From Actinoplanes sichuanensis (GTDB taxonomy: Bacteria > Actinomycetota > Actinomycetes > Mycobacteriales > Micromonosporaceae), in contig NZ_AP028461.1 in NCBI RefSeq assembly GCF_033097365.1, forward strand, positions 1,860,001 to 1,924,000: a stretch of DNA of 64,000 nt. The letters are read 5' to 3'. Of the stretch, positions 26,401 to 34,315 are shown piece after piece (position 1 is the first letter of the stretch; every line of letters begins with the position of its first letter). The position numbers and the translations under genes were made by a program. The notes beneath the pieces were generated by a model. The model was not told the origin of the DNA and searched no databases. It saw nothing but the letters and a program-made list of their open reading frames with translations.

Positions 26401-27486
26401 GGCGACGATCGCGTCGGTGACGTCCCGCCCGGTCGCCATGATCACCTGCTGGTCGGCGACCACCCGGCCGGACCACTGCACCCACCGGTATCGGCCGTCC
26501 TTGGCCCGGTAGCGGTAGGTGCCCTCGCCGGAGGTGGTGCCGGTGCCGGTGTCCTCGGGGTGGCGAAGTTCGGCGAGCCGGGTGCCGGTCAGCTCGTCCT
26601 CGCTCCACCCGAGAATGTGCCGCCAGGCCGCGTTGACCCGCAGCACCGTCCCGTCGAGCGTGGTGAGAGCCAGCAGGTCCGGGCTCGCGGTGATCATCAT
26701 GTCGAGGAGGTCCTGGCTGCGCCGCCCCGCGGTCACGTCGACGATCTGGGCCAGGAACCGGACCGGCACTCCCGACTCGGCGGTCAGCACGGTGACCGTG
26801 ACCAGGCAGTAGAGCACCTGCCCGTCCTTGCGCAGCAGTCGCCGGGTCACCTGCCGGCCGGCCTCGGAGACCAGATCGTCGGGCACCGGGCCGTCGGTGT
26901 CCCGGTCGTCGGGGTGGGTGACGTCGGACAGGGTGCGTCCGGCCAACTCGTCGCCGGTGTAGCCGAGCAGGGCCGACACGGCCGGGTTGACCCTGGTCCA
27001 GCGGCCGTCCTCGTCGAGCACGGCCATCCCGATCGGGGAGGCGTCGACCAGCGACCGGAACCAGGCCTCACTGTCGGCGAGCGCCTGCCGGCTGCTGCTG
27101 TCGACGATCTCGGCGATCAGGAACGGCGCCCCGGACCGGTCGCGGGCCAGGAAGTTGCGGCTGGAGATCCACACCCGGGAGCCGTCCCGGCGGACCAGCA
27201 CCCGCTCGACCACGGCCTCCCGGATCCGGCCGGCGATCATGCCCTCGAACACGTCGCCGACCGCGTCCCGGTCCTCGGGGGCGACCACGATCTGCGAGGA
27301 CTGCCCGATCAGTTCGTACCTGTCGTAGCCGAGCAGGTCGCCGAACGCCTGGTTGGCGGCGACGAACCGGCCGACCTCGCCCTCGGCGAGTGTGAGGACC
27401 ACCTTCGGCACCGGGCTGGCGGTGAATGCTCCCACCAGCAGCTCCAACGGCTGACCGTCGACGCGTTCGAGGATCCCGACATGCAC
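23473..27486 (-). CDS. Multi-PAS/GAF hybrid-sensor histidine kinase, soluble
   Basis: 1337 residues with no membrane helix. Order: three PAS domains (~20-135, ~140-260, ~265-370), two GAF domains (~385-540 and ~555-705, each with MRSLVAAPLQAPG/IGSMMVAPLHAEG-type cores), three more PAS domains (~715-840, ~850-970, ~975-1095), HisKA (DIIGMLGHEIGNPLTTIQG, His ~1127) and HATPase_c (NLLSNAAKYGGG, DSGPGVP, GTGLGLYIVRGLARANHG). A PAC segment with WVQWSGRV or similar follows most PAS units. It is a cytosolic redox/ligand sensor; no response regulator is adjacent. No clear Shine-Dalgarno precedes the ATG at 27486. It follows the P450 gene by 42 nt on the same strand. Confidence 0.93.
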   Translation of the reverse strand: MHVGILERVDGQPLELLVGAFTASPVPKVVLTLAEGEVGRFVAANQAFGDLLGYDRYELIGQSSQIVVAPEDRDAVGDVFEGMIAGRIREAVVERVLVRRDGSRVWISSRNFLARDRSGAPFLIAEIVDSSSRQALADSEAWFRSLVDASPIGMAVLDEDGRWTRVNPAVSALLGYTGDELAGRTLSDVTHPDDRDTDGPVPDDLVSEAGRQVTRRLLRKDGQVLYCLVTVTVLTAESGVPVRFLAQIVDVTAGRRSQDLLDMMITASPDLLALTTLDGTVLRVNAAWRHILGWSEDELTGTRLAELRHPEDTGTGTTSGEGTYRYRAKDGRYRWVQWSGRVVADQQVIMATGRDVTDAIVAEQSAARETDRLRTTIRVQREITAVAADRDAVLRLISDRTLEVIPTGEAAAVHLIDPGGRTMRMVAGTGDLAGRDVPAIALTGSIVGAAAAGGVTVRCDDTSVDPRASHTLSRTIGMRSLVAAPLQAPGGPVFGALLVASSLTGAFDDGDEQLLTLLADALTGALRHAEETAARAAMTDAQVRRLKDTLQVQREVTAAAADRQAAMHTVARRAVDLFPAADGSAVELLEDDHLSYVAAAGTLARFSGSVIPLTGSLSGAALAGDTPAHSRNTLADTRVNQETCRRLGIGSMMVAPLHAEGTPIGILKISASRPDAFDDSDEQQLLLLADSLSSALRHADEAAHTARALAELAVSENRFRLTFDNSPVGLTLSSLQPGELGRYLHANAAMSAITGYSSEELSRMSYADLQHPDDVASTDEYARRLRAGEIDTVRIERRYRHKQGHVIWVAIRVAVVRDEQGRARYVVNQVEDITARRAADAELRRQARLLELIPAAVIVRDLDGTIRWWNARATELYGWPLTAATGKTADRLLATCHPAHSTATEQRERLEHDGRWEGRLQHVTADGRLLTVMSRQVLHQPEPGPDGHLDPVQVLEINSDVTAARAAELALADSEQRLRAQFDNSAAGQVIRALDGTLTAVNRAYADMLGHTIDELTGRPEAGLLDPAEVEENRHLLAGLFAGDADSYTREGRLRHADGHRVDVEATVSLVRDDTGRPKHLIGVVTDISGRRAAERARDNAAAALAERNTELEAANQLKLDIIGMLGHEIGNPLTTIQGQAEILSDDWARLDDSRRGRAIDAIGRQAARLDDIVREVLAMVTIDAGSIRADRRELSVRGQIDSALSAFLTSDPLPVHGDDARVLFAPGHLQQILVNLLSNAAKYGGGATAVRIGRSEGWVHVTVEDSGPGVPEQFRDRLFDRLTRAERDATTVKGTGLGLYIVRGLARANHGDVHHEPNPAGGSRFILDLEAFPGTA

Positions 27487-27528
27487 ATGTACACGATCGG
27501 CCGGTTCGCCCGGATCGTGAGGGGCCGT

Positions 27529-28707
27529 TCACCAGCGCACCGGCACCTCCTCCAGGCCGCCGACCAGCAGGCCCTGACGGCGGCGCAGCGCACCGACCTC
27601 GACCGCCAGGTCCAGCGTCGGCAGGCGTTCCAGCAGCACGCTCAGCACGGTCCGCAGCTCGATCCGGGCCAGCGACTGGCCCAGGCAGGAGTGCGGTCCG
27701 GCGCCGAAGGTCAGGTGCGGGTTGGGGGAGCGGGCCAGGTCCATCTCGTCCGGGTCGGTGAAGACCCGTTCGTCGCGGTTGGCCGACGGCATCGCCGACA
27801 GTACGGTCGTGCCCGCCTCGACGACCGTGCCGGCGATCTCGACGCGTTCGGTGACCAGCCGGTGCGTACCGAATCCGAGGTTGGCGTCGAACCGCAGGAC
27901 CTCCTCGACGGCGGTCGGCACCAGGCCGGGATCAGCGAGCAGCCGTTCCCAGCGCTCCCGCCGGGCCAGCAGCATGGCGACCATCTTGCCGATCATGTTG
28001 GCGGTGGTCTCGTGGCCGGCGACCAGCAGTGCCTGCCCGGTGAAGACCAGCTCCGGCTCGGACAGCCGGCCGTCCTCGCTGTCGACCACGGTCACCAGCT
28101 CGGAGAGCAGATCATCGCCCGGGTTCTCGCGTTTGGCCTCGACATGGGCCTGCATGTACGCCCACAGCTCCCGCCCGGACCGCTGGGTCTCCTCGGCGGT
28201 GAACCGGGTGATGTTGAGAAACCGGTCCGACCAGTGGGCGAACCGCTCCCGGTCGGACGCCGGCACCCCGAGCAGGTCGCAGATCACGTAGACCGGCAGC
28301 GGGAAGCCGAGCGCGGTCCGCAGGTCGGCCGGCGCCCCGCCGTCGAGCATGTCGTCGACGAGCTGGTGCGCGATGCGGGTGATGCCCGGCTGCAGGGCGG
28401 TCATCCGCCGGGCGGTGAACGAGCGGGTCAGCAGGCGCCGCCAACGCTGGTGCTGAGCCTCCTCGTTGAGGAACTCCGGCCCGGTGCCCATGGCGTTGCT
28501 GCCGGCCGGGGTGTTGCGGACGAACCGGCGGTCGGTGATCGTCGTGCGGACGTCCTCGTAGCGGGTCAGCAGCAGCGCGTCGGTGCCGGCGGCGGTCCGC
28601 ACCTGGGCCACCGGGCACTTGTCGCGCAGCTCCTGCCACTCCGCGGGCGGGTCCACCGCCGTCGGGGGTGTGAACGGGTAATCGAGCACGTTCTCCTGAT
28701 CCGGCAT
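27529..28707 (-). CDS. Cytochrome P450
   Basis: 392 residues from the ATG at 28707 (GGAGACGGC upstream). I-helix GQALLVAGHETTANMIG, K-helix ExxR in VEEVLRFDA, and haem loop FGAGPHSCLGQSLAR with the thiolate Cys. It resembles actinobacterial CYP105/107-like soluble enzymes that hydroxylate small molecules using ferredoxin electrons. A divergent 3Fe-4S ferredoxin starts 92 bases away and is the natural donor. Upstream in-frame Met at 28770 adds a basic, unlikely extension. Confidence 0.95.
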   Translation of the reverse strand: MPDQENVLDYPFTPPTAVDPPAEWQELRDKCPVAQVRTAAGTDALLLTRYEDVRTTITDRRFVRNTPAGSNAMGTGPEFLNEEAQHQRWRRLLTRSFTARRMTALQPGITRIAHQLVDDMLDGGAPADLRTALGFPLPVYVICDLLGVPASDRERFAHWSDRFLNITRFTAEETQRSGRELWAYMQAHVEAKRENPGDDLLSELVTVVDSEDGRLSEPELVFTGQALLVAGHETTANMIGKMVAMLLARRERWERLLADPGLVPTAVEEVLRFDANLGFGTHRLVTERVEIAGTVVEAGTTVLSAMPSANRDERVFTDPDEMDLARSPNPHLTFGAGPHSCLGQSLARIELRTVLSVLLERLPTLDLAVEVGALRRRQGLLVGGLEEVPVRW

Positions 28708-28798
28708 GCCGTCTCCTCGAGTAAACGTCTGATTACTTGGTAGCGTACGACGAGGACGACGAGGTAGCAAACGGTCAAAACGGTCACCGGGAGGTCAG
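28708..28798. promoter_or_regulatory. Divergent P450/ferredoxin promoter region
   Basis: 91 bases between divergent starts. GTAAACGTCTGATTAC (28721-28736) has GTAA/TTAC ends and lies close to the P450 start, so it is a possible repressor site. The rest is AT-richer than surroundings, consistent with promoters. Confidence 0.4.
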
Positions 28799-28996
28799 GT
28801 GCGGATCGCCGTCGACGAAGGTAAATGCATCGGTGCTGGTCAATGCGTTTTGACCGCGCCACACGTGTTCGACCAGCGTGACGACGACGCGGTCGCGGTG
28901 GTTCTCGATGCGTCCCCGGCCGAATCGGAACAGCCCGCGGCCCGTGCCGCGGCGGCCGGTTGTCCGGTCGCGGCCATCGCCGTTTCCGGTGACTGA
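28799..28996 (+). CDS. 3Fe-4S ferredoxin
   Basis: 65 residues, GTG start preceded by GGGAGGTCAG. Cysteines at 10, 16 and 55 (EGKCIGAGQC and AGCPVAAI) form the three-Cys set of actinobacterial P450 ferredoxins; the fourth Cys of a 4Fe-4S cluster is replaced (Ala/Gly in the C-x2-G-A-x-x-C segment). It passes single electrons from a reductase to the adjacent divergent P450. No ferredoxin reductase is in the window. Confidence 0.93.
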   Translation: MRIAVDEGKCIGAGQCVLTAPHVFDQRDDDAVAVVLDASPAESEQPAARAAAAGCPVAAIAVSGD

Positions 28997-29075
28997 TCCG
29001 GGCGCATCTCACATGTGGTGATCCACACGCGTTCCGGGACGGCGCCGCTGATTTCGGATCTCTACCATTCCGGCG

Positions 29076-29657
29076 GTGAACATAGCCGTACGGCCACTGA
29101 TCCTGCTCGGGACCGCTCTTCTGGCCGTCTCCGCCTGTGACGACGGGGAAACGCCGAAGGCCGCGAGCACCCCGGACGCCGCCGCCAAATGGTCCGGATA
29201 CGCCAAGGAATGTCCACTCCTGCCGGGCCAGGAGCCGGGCAAGCGGAACGCCGCCCCCTACCGGAGCCCGACCCTGTTCAGCGTCCGCTGCCAGTACCGG
29301 ACCGCGGACAACAAGCAGGAGAAGGTCGCCCTCAGCGTGACCGTCTACCGTGCCGCCAGCGGGGGCGGTACGGCAGAGCAGCTCGCCATCGCGGTGATGG
29401 AGAAGAACCGCGCCACCGCCACGGCGACCGCCCGGCCGGCGGTCACCGGATCCACCGCGCCGACCGCGTCGACCGAGCCGATCGAAGATCTCGGCGACAA
29501 CGCGTTCGCCCGGCTGGTCCCGAAACGGGGCGTGCGCGTCTACGTGCGCAGCGCCAACGCCCTGATCCAGGTCGACTACACCGACCCGGAAGGCGGAAAG
29601 GACGCGCTCACCACCGCCACCGAACTGACCAGGCAGGCGCTCACCGGCCTCGCCTGA
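29076..29657 (+). CDS. Putative secreted lipoprotein
   Basis: 193 residues, GTG start. The N-terminus PLILLGTALLAVSAC ends in a lipobox-like AVSAC with Cys21 the lipid site. The mature part has a conserved-looking GYAKECPLLPG and VRCQYRTADN with two further Cys, a Thr/Ala-rich middle (residues 110-130) and an ELTRQALTGLA end. It resembles the mycobacterial LpqN/DUF3558-type architecture, but only loosely. Function unknown. Followed 72 bases later by a TetR gene on the same strand. Confidence 0.7.
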   Translation: MNIAVRPLILLGTALLAVSACDDGETPKAASTPDAAAKWSGYAKECPLLPGQEPGKRNAAPYRSPTLFSVRCQYRTADNKQEKVALSVTVYRAASGGGTAEQLAIAVMEKNRATATATARPAVTGSTAPTASTEPIEDLGDNAFARLVPKRGVRVYVRSANALIQVDYTDPEGGKDALTTATELTRQALTGLA

Positions 29658-29729
29658 GGCTTTTCGGAGGAGAACGCCCGAATCGGAACCCGGGACGAAC
29701 CGGCGAATCGCACCCAGTACGGTCGACGG

Positions 29730-30332
29730 GTGACGAACGCCGCCGAGTCCCGTAAACGCGGCCCGCGTGGCCCGTACGTCTCCGGTCGTGAAGCCCAGCG
29801 GGCCATCCTGGACGCCGCCCGCGACGTCTTCGCCGAACGAGGTTTCCGCGGCGGCGTCCTGCGGGACGTCGCCGAGCGGGCCGGCGTCAGCGCGGCCAAC
29901 ATCATCCACCACTTCGGCTCCAAGGAACGCCTGCTGGTGGCCCTGCTGGAGGAACGCGACCGGGGCGACAGCCTGGAGCTCGCGGCGACCTCCGGCGGCT
30001 TCGTCGCCGGCCTGCGCGAACTGGTCCGCCGCAACGCGGCGGACCGCGCGATGGTCCACCTCTTCAGCACCCTCGCCGCTGAGGCGACCGCTTCCGATCA
30101 TCCGGCCCACAGGTTCTTCCGGGATCGGTACGACGAGGTGCGCCGAACCGCGACCGAAGGCGTCGAGACCGCTCGCGAGCAGGGTGGCCTGCCGCCCGGG
30201 CCGCCGGCCGCCCATCTCGCCGCCGGATTACTGGCGGTGATGGACGGCCTGCAGACCCAGTGGCTGCTCGACCCCGACTTCGACATGGTCGCCGCCTTCG
30301 AGGCCCACCTGACCAGCATCGGCGCCGTCTGA
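29730..30332 (+). CDS. TetR-family regulator
   Basis: 200 residues, GTG start. The HTH is AILDAARDVFAERGFRGGVLRDVAERAGVSAANIIHHFGSKERLLVALL, residues ~25-75. The C-terminal ligand domain is of the TetR_C_6-like type (VHLFSTLAAEATASDHPAHRFF ... AAHLAAGLLAVMDGLQTQWLLDPDFDM). Family members with this C-terminus often control glycosidase or transporter genes. Target here unclear; the P450/ferredoxin promoter is one possibility. Converges with the next gene at a single base between stops. Confidence 0.9.
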   Translation: MTNAAESRKRGPRGPYVSGREAQRAILDAARDVFAERGFRGGVLRDVAERAGVSAANIIHHFGSKERLLVALLEERDRGDSLELAATSGGFVAGLRELVRRNAADRAMVHLFSTLAAEATASDHPAHRFFRDRYDEVRRTATEGVETAREQGGLPPGPPAAHLAAGLLAVMDGLQTQWLLDPDFDMVAAFEAHLTSIGAV

Positions 30333-30333
30333 C

Positions 30334-31242
30334 TCAGGCCACCAGGGCGCGGATCCCGGTCGCCGACCGATCCACCTTGAAGATGACCAGCCGGGTGAGG
30401 GTCGCGCCCGGGTCGAGGAGTTCGGGCTGGCCGGCCGCCTCGGATTGGGTCCGTTCACGGTCGTACTCGTACTCGTGGTCCTGATCGTCGAAGAGCCAGA
30501 CGTTCTCCTCGATGTCGGTGTGCAGTCGGATCAGGCCGAGGTTCTCGACCTTCACCTCGACCGCGATCATCCGGTCGCCGGACGCCGGGTCGATCTCGGG
30601 GATGTCCGGGCCGCCGGGGTCACGGTCGGGTTTCGGATCGCCGACCCGGACCAGCGTGATCCGGGCCCGTTCGCCGTAGTCACCCTCGAAGATCAGGCGT
30701 TTATCATCCTCCCGGATGAGTTCGCCGCCGATCGGGACGGGCGCCTCGGCGGGCGGTTCCGGGGTTCTGGTCGGGAACAGCCGGTACGCAGTGTCGTCAG
30801 CCGGGAGGACGCCGGCGAGCGGGTTGGGCGGGTTCTGCGTCCAGGCGACGGCACCGGTCGTGTCGGTTCGGTACCCCTCCGCGTCGGAGCGCGGTTCGTC
30901 GAGCGCGCCCCACGCGGCGACGGCGGCGAGCGTGATGCCACCGGTCCAGGCGGCCCAGACCGCGGGGCGCGGCAACCGTCGCGAACGGCCAGCCGCGCCG
31001 GTGCCTGATGGCGGGAGACCCGCAGCGCTACCCGGTGAGGTGAAGGCCGAGTTGGTGCCTGATGGCGGGAAAGCCGTGCTGGTGGCCGGTGGTGGATGGG
31101 GCGCGGCGGTGCCTCGCGGGTCGGTCGGGGGAGAGGCGTCGACGGGGTGCGTGGCCTCGGCGCTTCGTGCGGCCCAGGCGGCGGCCAGGGTGTCGACGAA
31201 CGACGGGCGGCGGTTCGGTTCCGGTGGGCGGGGCTGCGACAC
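30334..31242 (-). CDS. Membrane-anchored protein with DUF4352-like domain
   Basis: 302 residues from a GTG at 31242 (frame SQPRPPEPNRRPSFVDTLAA). Residues 1-95 are Pro/Ala/Thr-rich cytoplasmic, one membrane helix follows (WAAWTGGITLAAVAAWGAL, ~108-126), and the extracellular part ends in an immunoglobulin-like DUF4352/telokin domain (IAVEVKVENLGLIRLH ... LLDPGATLTRLVIFKVD). Start is chosen because no ATG exists between the TetR gene and the domain. Function unknown; such domains sit on actinobacterial surface proteins. Confidence 0.7.
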   Translation of the reverse strand: MSQPRPPEPNRRPSFVDTLAAAWAARSAEATHPVDASPPTDPRGTAAPHPPPATSTAFPPSGTNSAFTSPGSAAGLPPSGTGAAGRSRRLPRPAVWAAWTGGITLAAVAAWGALDEPRSDAEGYRTDTTGAVAWTQNPPNPLAGVLPADDTAYRLFPTRTPEPPAEAPVPIGGELIREDDKRLIFEGDYGERARITLVRVGDPKPDRDPGGPDIPEIDPASGDRMIAVEVKVENLGLIRLHTDIEENVWLFDDQDHEYEYDRERTQSEAAGQPELLDPGATLTRLVIFKVDRSATGIRALVA

Positions 31243-31286
31243 GGGCCCGAGGATCGGCCGGTCGGTGAACCACCTGAGGGAAATCG

Positions 31287-31988
31287 CTACCGGTCGGCAA
31301 CTCCGAGCAGGGGGCGCAGGACGTTGTCGACGACGTGCAGCACCCAGGAGTGGTCGAGGGGTTCGCCGGACAGCAGCAGCCGATGCCAGAGCAGGGCCTT
31401 GCCGACCTCGACCAGGGTGGTCACGTCGGGGCTGCCGGTGAGCTCGCCGCGGGCCACGGCGCGGTCGATGACCTCGGCCGACTCGGTCACGCCGGTCGAC
31501 AGGACGTGCTCGTGCAGCACCCGGCCCAGCGACGGGTCGGCTCGGATGGCCGCCAGCAGGCTCAGCACGATCGGCTGTTTGCGCTCGTAGACCCGGCAGA
31601 AACCGGTCATCGCGGCGATCAGGTCGCCGCGCAGCGAACCGGTGTCCGGCAGTGGCGGGTGGTCGACCATCAGGCCGTGCAGGGCGGCGGCGACCATGTC
31701 CGGCTTGCCGGACCAGCGGCGGTAGATGGTGGCCTTGCTGGCCCGGGCCCGGCGGGCCACCTCGTCGATCGACATCCGGTCGTAGCCGACCTCGGCCAGC
31801 AACTCCCGGATCGCGTCGAGGATGGCCGCCTCCCGATCCGGCGCCAGCCGATGCCGCCCGGCCGACGACGCGGCGGCGGAGGGCCGGGTGTCCGGCGCAG
31901 CCGGTGAAGAGGCGGCCGGCGGCGCGGCGGCGGCGGAAGGCCGGGTGCCTGGCGCGGCCGGTGAAGAGGCGGCCGGCGACTGTGACAT
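31287..31988 (-). CDS. TetR-family regulator with repeat-built N-terminal extension
   Basis: 233 residues from the ATG at 31988, preceded by AGGGAGGCCGGGG. The first ~45 residues are an Ala/Pro/Ser extension made of two 19-residue units (AASSPAAPGTRPSAAA and AASSPAAPDTRPSAAA). The HTH follows: AILDAIRELLAEVGYDRMSIDEVARRARASKATIYRRWSGKPDMV. The C-terminal domain is TetR_C_11-like. It follows the SDR gene by 28 bases on the same strand and likely represses that operon through the palindrome at 32865-32878. Confidence 0.88.
   Translation of the reverse strand: MSQSPAASSPAAPGTRPSAAAAPPAASSPAAPDTRPSAAASSAGRHRLAPDREAAILDAIRELLAEVGYDRMSIDEVARRARASKATIYRRWSGKPDMVAAALHGLMVDHPPLPDTGSLRGDLIAAMTGFCRVYERKQPIVLSLLAAIRADPSLGRVLHEHVLSTGVTESAEVIDRAVARGELTGSPDVTTLVEVGKALLWHRLLLSGEPLDHSWVLHVVDNVLRPLLGVADR
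31883..31976. repeat. 57-nt in-frame duplication in the TetR N-terminus
   Basis: GCCGGGTGTCCGGCGCAGCC (31883) recurs as a near-copy at 31940, an offset of 57 nt (19 codons), including the shared GGTGAAGAGGCGGCCGG. It keeps the frame and lengthens the regulator's disordered extension. Confidence 0.8.
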
Positions 31989-32016
31989 CCCCGGCCTCCC
32001 TGAGCACGACAAAAGA

Positions 32017-32859
32017 TCACTGAGCGGTGGTCAAGGTACCGTATCGCACCCCGGTCAGCTCCTCCGAGATCGCCCACAGCCGCCTGGCGACGGCCTCGTC
32101 CCGGCCGGCCGCCGACACCTCGATACGGGTCGGCTCGCCTCGTCGCTCACCGGGGCCGTCCGGCCCGTACGCCTCCCCGGTCTTGCCCTCGATCGCCCGC
32201 AGGATGGGCTGGGCGCCGGCGGCAGCGGACTGCGCCGACCGGCGCACCAGGGCGATGACCAGGTCACGCGCCCGGCTGCCGGTGCGGGCCAGATCGGTGT
32301 GCGCGACGCCCGGGTGGGCGAGGACGCTGGTCAGCCCGGTACGCCGGCCGAGCTCCAGCCCGAACAGCACGTTGGCGAGTTTCGACTGGCAGTACGCGCC
32401 GAACTGCCGGTACCGCCGCTCGCCCATCAGGTCGTCGAAGTCGATGCGGCCACGCCGGTGCAGGCCGCTGGTGACGGTGACGACCCGACCGTCGTCGCCG
32501 GCCTCGAGGGCGGGCAGGAGCAGGCCGGTGAGCGCGAAGTGGCCCAAGTGGTTGACGCCGAACTGGCGCTCGAAACCGTCGGTGGTCAGCTCCCGCCGCG
32601 GGACGGCCATCACCCCGGCGTTGTTGATCAGGAGGTCGAGTCGCCCGTACCGCTGACCGAAATCCTGCGCGAAGCGCCGCACCGAGGTGAGGTCGCCGAG
32701 GTCGAGGTGCCGCCACTCGGCGCCGATCCGGGTCGCCGCGGCCTCGCCGCGCTCCCGGCCGCGGGCCGCGATGACCACCTCGTGGCCCTGCTCCGCGAGT
32801 GCGGAAGCGATGTGAATGCCGATGCCACCGGATGCGCCGGTCACGATGATGACTGCCAT
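32017..32859 (-). CDS. Short-chain dehydrogenase/reductase (retinol-dehydrogenase-like)
   Basis: 280 residues from the ATG at 32859. Cofactor loop IVTGASGGIGIHIA, LDLGDLTSVRRFA, LINNAGVMA, Ser-Tyr-Lys site as VTSGLHRRG and YCQSKLAN. The segment pattern matches RDH/WW-oxidoreductase-type SDRs, which use NADP(H) on hydrophobic alcohols or ketones. It is followed by the TetR gene in the same operon and preceded by a 14-bp perfect palindrome, so the regulator probably senses the SDR substrate. Confidence 0.9.
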   Translation of the reverse strand: MAVIIVTGASGGIGIHIASALAEQGHEVVIAARGRERGEAAATRIGAEWRHLDLGDLTSVRRFAQDFGQRYGRLDLLINNAGVMAVPRRELTTDGFERQFGVNHLGHFALTGLLLPALEAGDDGRVVTVTSGLHRRGRIDFDDLMGERRYRQFGAYCQSKLANVLFGLELGRRTGLTSVLAHPGVAHTDLARTGSRARDLVIALVRRSAQSAAAGAQPILRAIEGKTGEAYGPDGPGERRGEPTRIEVSAAGRDEAVARRLWAISEELTGVRYGTLTTAQ

Positions 32860-32864
32860 GTACG

Positions 32865-32878
32865 GTACGGTACCGTAC
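32865..32878. promoter_or_regulatory. Perfect 14-bp TetR-type palindrome
   Basis: GTACGGTACCGTAC lies 6 bases upstream of the SDR start and is flanked by an extra GTACG half. A partial copy, GGTACCGTA, occurs near 32035 at the SDR 3' end ahead of the TetR gene. It also lies 30 bases from the divergent SGNH gene and could affect both. Confidence 0.75.
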
Positions 32879-32907
32879 ACCTGCAAGGCATTGATAGGGT
32901 CCGGTGC

Positions 32908-34287
32908 ATGGGCCGCTCGAAGCGTCTGATCGGAATCGCCCTGACCGCGGCCCTGGCCGTGGTCGCCGTCTCCGCCGCACCCGCCGCCGCCGCACCCGCC
33001 GCCCGGATCATGGTCGTCGGCGACTCGATCAGCCAGGGCGCCGAAGGCGACTTCACCTGGCGCTACCGGATCGCTTCGCATCTGGTGGCGGCCGCCGACT
33101 TCGTCGGACCGTGGACCGGCACGCACGTCCTGCCCGCCGACCACACCGATCAGTCGAGCTCGCACCACGGCGCCTACCGGGCCGGCATCGGCTTCGACGG
33201 CGCCAACCTCGCCCAGTGGGGCTGGCAGATGCACCAGGCCAAAGCCGTGATCGGCGGTAACGTCGCCACCCACGACCCCGACTACCTGCTGGTCGAGCTC
33301 GGCTTCAACGACCTCGGTTGGGGCGTCAGTGACGCGGCCGGGCTGCTCGCCGACTTCGAGCACTTCGTCGCCGCCGCCCGCGCCGCGAAACCGGGCATCC
33401 GGATCGCCGTCGCGAATGTGCCACACCGCACCCCGCTCGACGTCAACCCGGGCCTGCCCGCGCTGATCACGCAGTACAACGCGCTGCTCGCGGCCCGTGT
33501 GCCGGAACTCTCCACGGCCACCTCGCCGATCGTGCTGGCCGACGTCGACGGGCCGTTCGACGAATACACCGACGCCTACGACGGCCTGCACCCGAACGTG
33601 CGCGGCGAACACGTCATCGCCAAGGCGTTCGCCGACCGGATCGCCGGTGGTTTCGGCCTGGGCGGCGCCTACGGTCCGGTGCCGGCGTCGCTGCCGGCCG
33701 ACCTGACACCGGCTGCGCCGGCCACGATCACCGCGGTCCCGGTCGGCGACAAGGTCCGGGTGAGCTGGGCTCATTCCTTCGGGGCGACGGGGTACGAGTT
33801 CTGGAAGCGCGACACCACGACGCAGGGCACCTGGGCGAAGGGCGTGTTCGACATCGGCGCCGACAGCTGGACCGACGACTGGCTGCCCGCCGGGCACGGC
33901 TTCGAGTACCGGGTCCGGCCGGTCCGCGGCACCGCGACCGTCGGCGGATACTCACCCGTCGCGGCCGCCGTCGCACGCCCCATGCCGAACGTGCCGAACG
34001 TGGCCGCCACCGGCAACCCGGGCCGCCCGTGGACGATCACGATCAGCTGGGGCGCGGTCGCCGAAGCCGACGACTACCACGTGTACTCGGCACCCGGCTG
34101 CGATCTCAACGTGCCGGCACCCAGCGCGTTCACCGAACAACAGTGGGGACTCGGCGGGAAGACCAGCTGGACCCAGGAACTGGTCTTCGAGCAGTGCCGC
34201 AACTACAAGGTCGTCGCCTCCCGGTACGGCGGTCTCGGCTCGCTCACCGCCGCCACCACGGTCCGGGCGTACCCCGTCCGTTCCTGA
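32908..34287 (+). CDS. Secreted SGNH hydrolase with two FN3-like domains
   Basis: 459 residues from the ATG at 32908. Signal peptide to ~28 (ALTAALAVVAVSAAPAAAA). SGNH blocks: nucleophile Ser in VVGDSISQGAEGD, Gly in block II, Asn in ELGFNDLGW, and Asp/His in YDGLHPNVRGEHV. Residues ~275-365 and ~370-459 are fibronectin-III-like (ITAVPVGDKVRVSWAHSF; WTITISWGAVAEADDYHVYS). Likely removes acyl or acetyl groups from polysaccharide outside the cell. Longer upstream frames are shadows. Confidence 0.88.
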   Translation: MGRSKRLIGIALTAALAVVAVSAAPAAAAPAARIMVVGDSISQGAEGDFTWRYRIASHLVAAADFVGPWTGTHVLPADHTDQSSSHHGAYRAGIGFDGANLAQWGWQMHQAKAVIGGNVATHDPDYLLVELGFNDLGWGVSDAAGLLADFEHFVAAARAAKPGIRIAVANVPHRTPLDVNPGLPALITQYNALLAARVPELSTATSPIVLADVDGPFDEYTDAYDGLHPNVRGEHVIAKAFADRIAGGFGLGGAYGPVPASLPADLTPAAPATITAVPVGDKVRVSWAHSFGATGYEFWKRDTTTQGTWAKGVFDIGADSWTDDWLPAGHGFEYRVRPVRGTATVGGYSPVAAAVARPMPNVPNVAATGNPGRPWTITISWGAVAEADDYHVYSAPGCDLNVPAPSAFTEQQWGLGGKTSWTQELVFEQCRNYKVVASRYGGLGSLTAATTVRAYPVRS

Positions 34288-34315
34288 CCGCCCCTCGCCC
34301 CGCGGCCCCGCGCCT

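Noticed and set aside
30334-32007. 557-residue extension of the DUF4352-like gene
   Set aside because: The N-terminal half is antiphase to the TetR coding sequence, which has a clear HTH and ribosome site; the GTG at 31242 is a better start.
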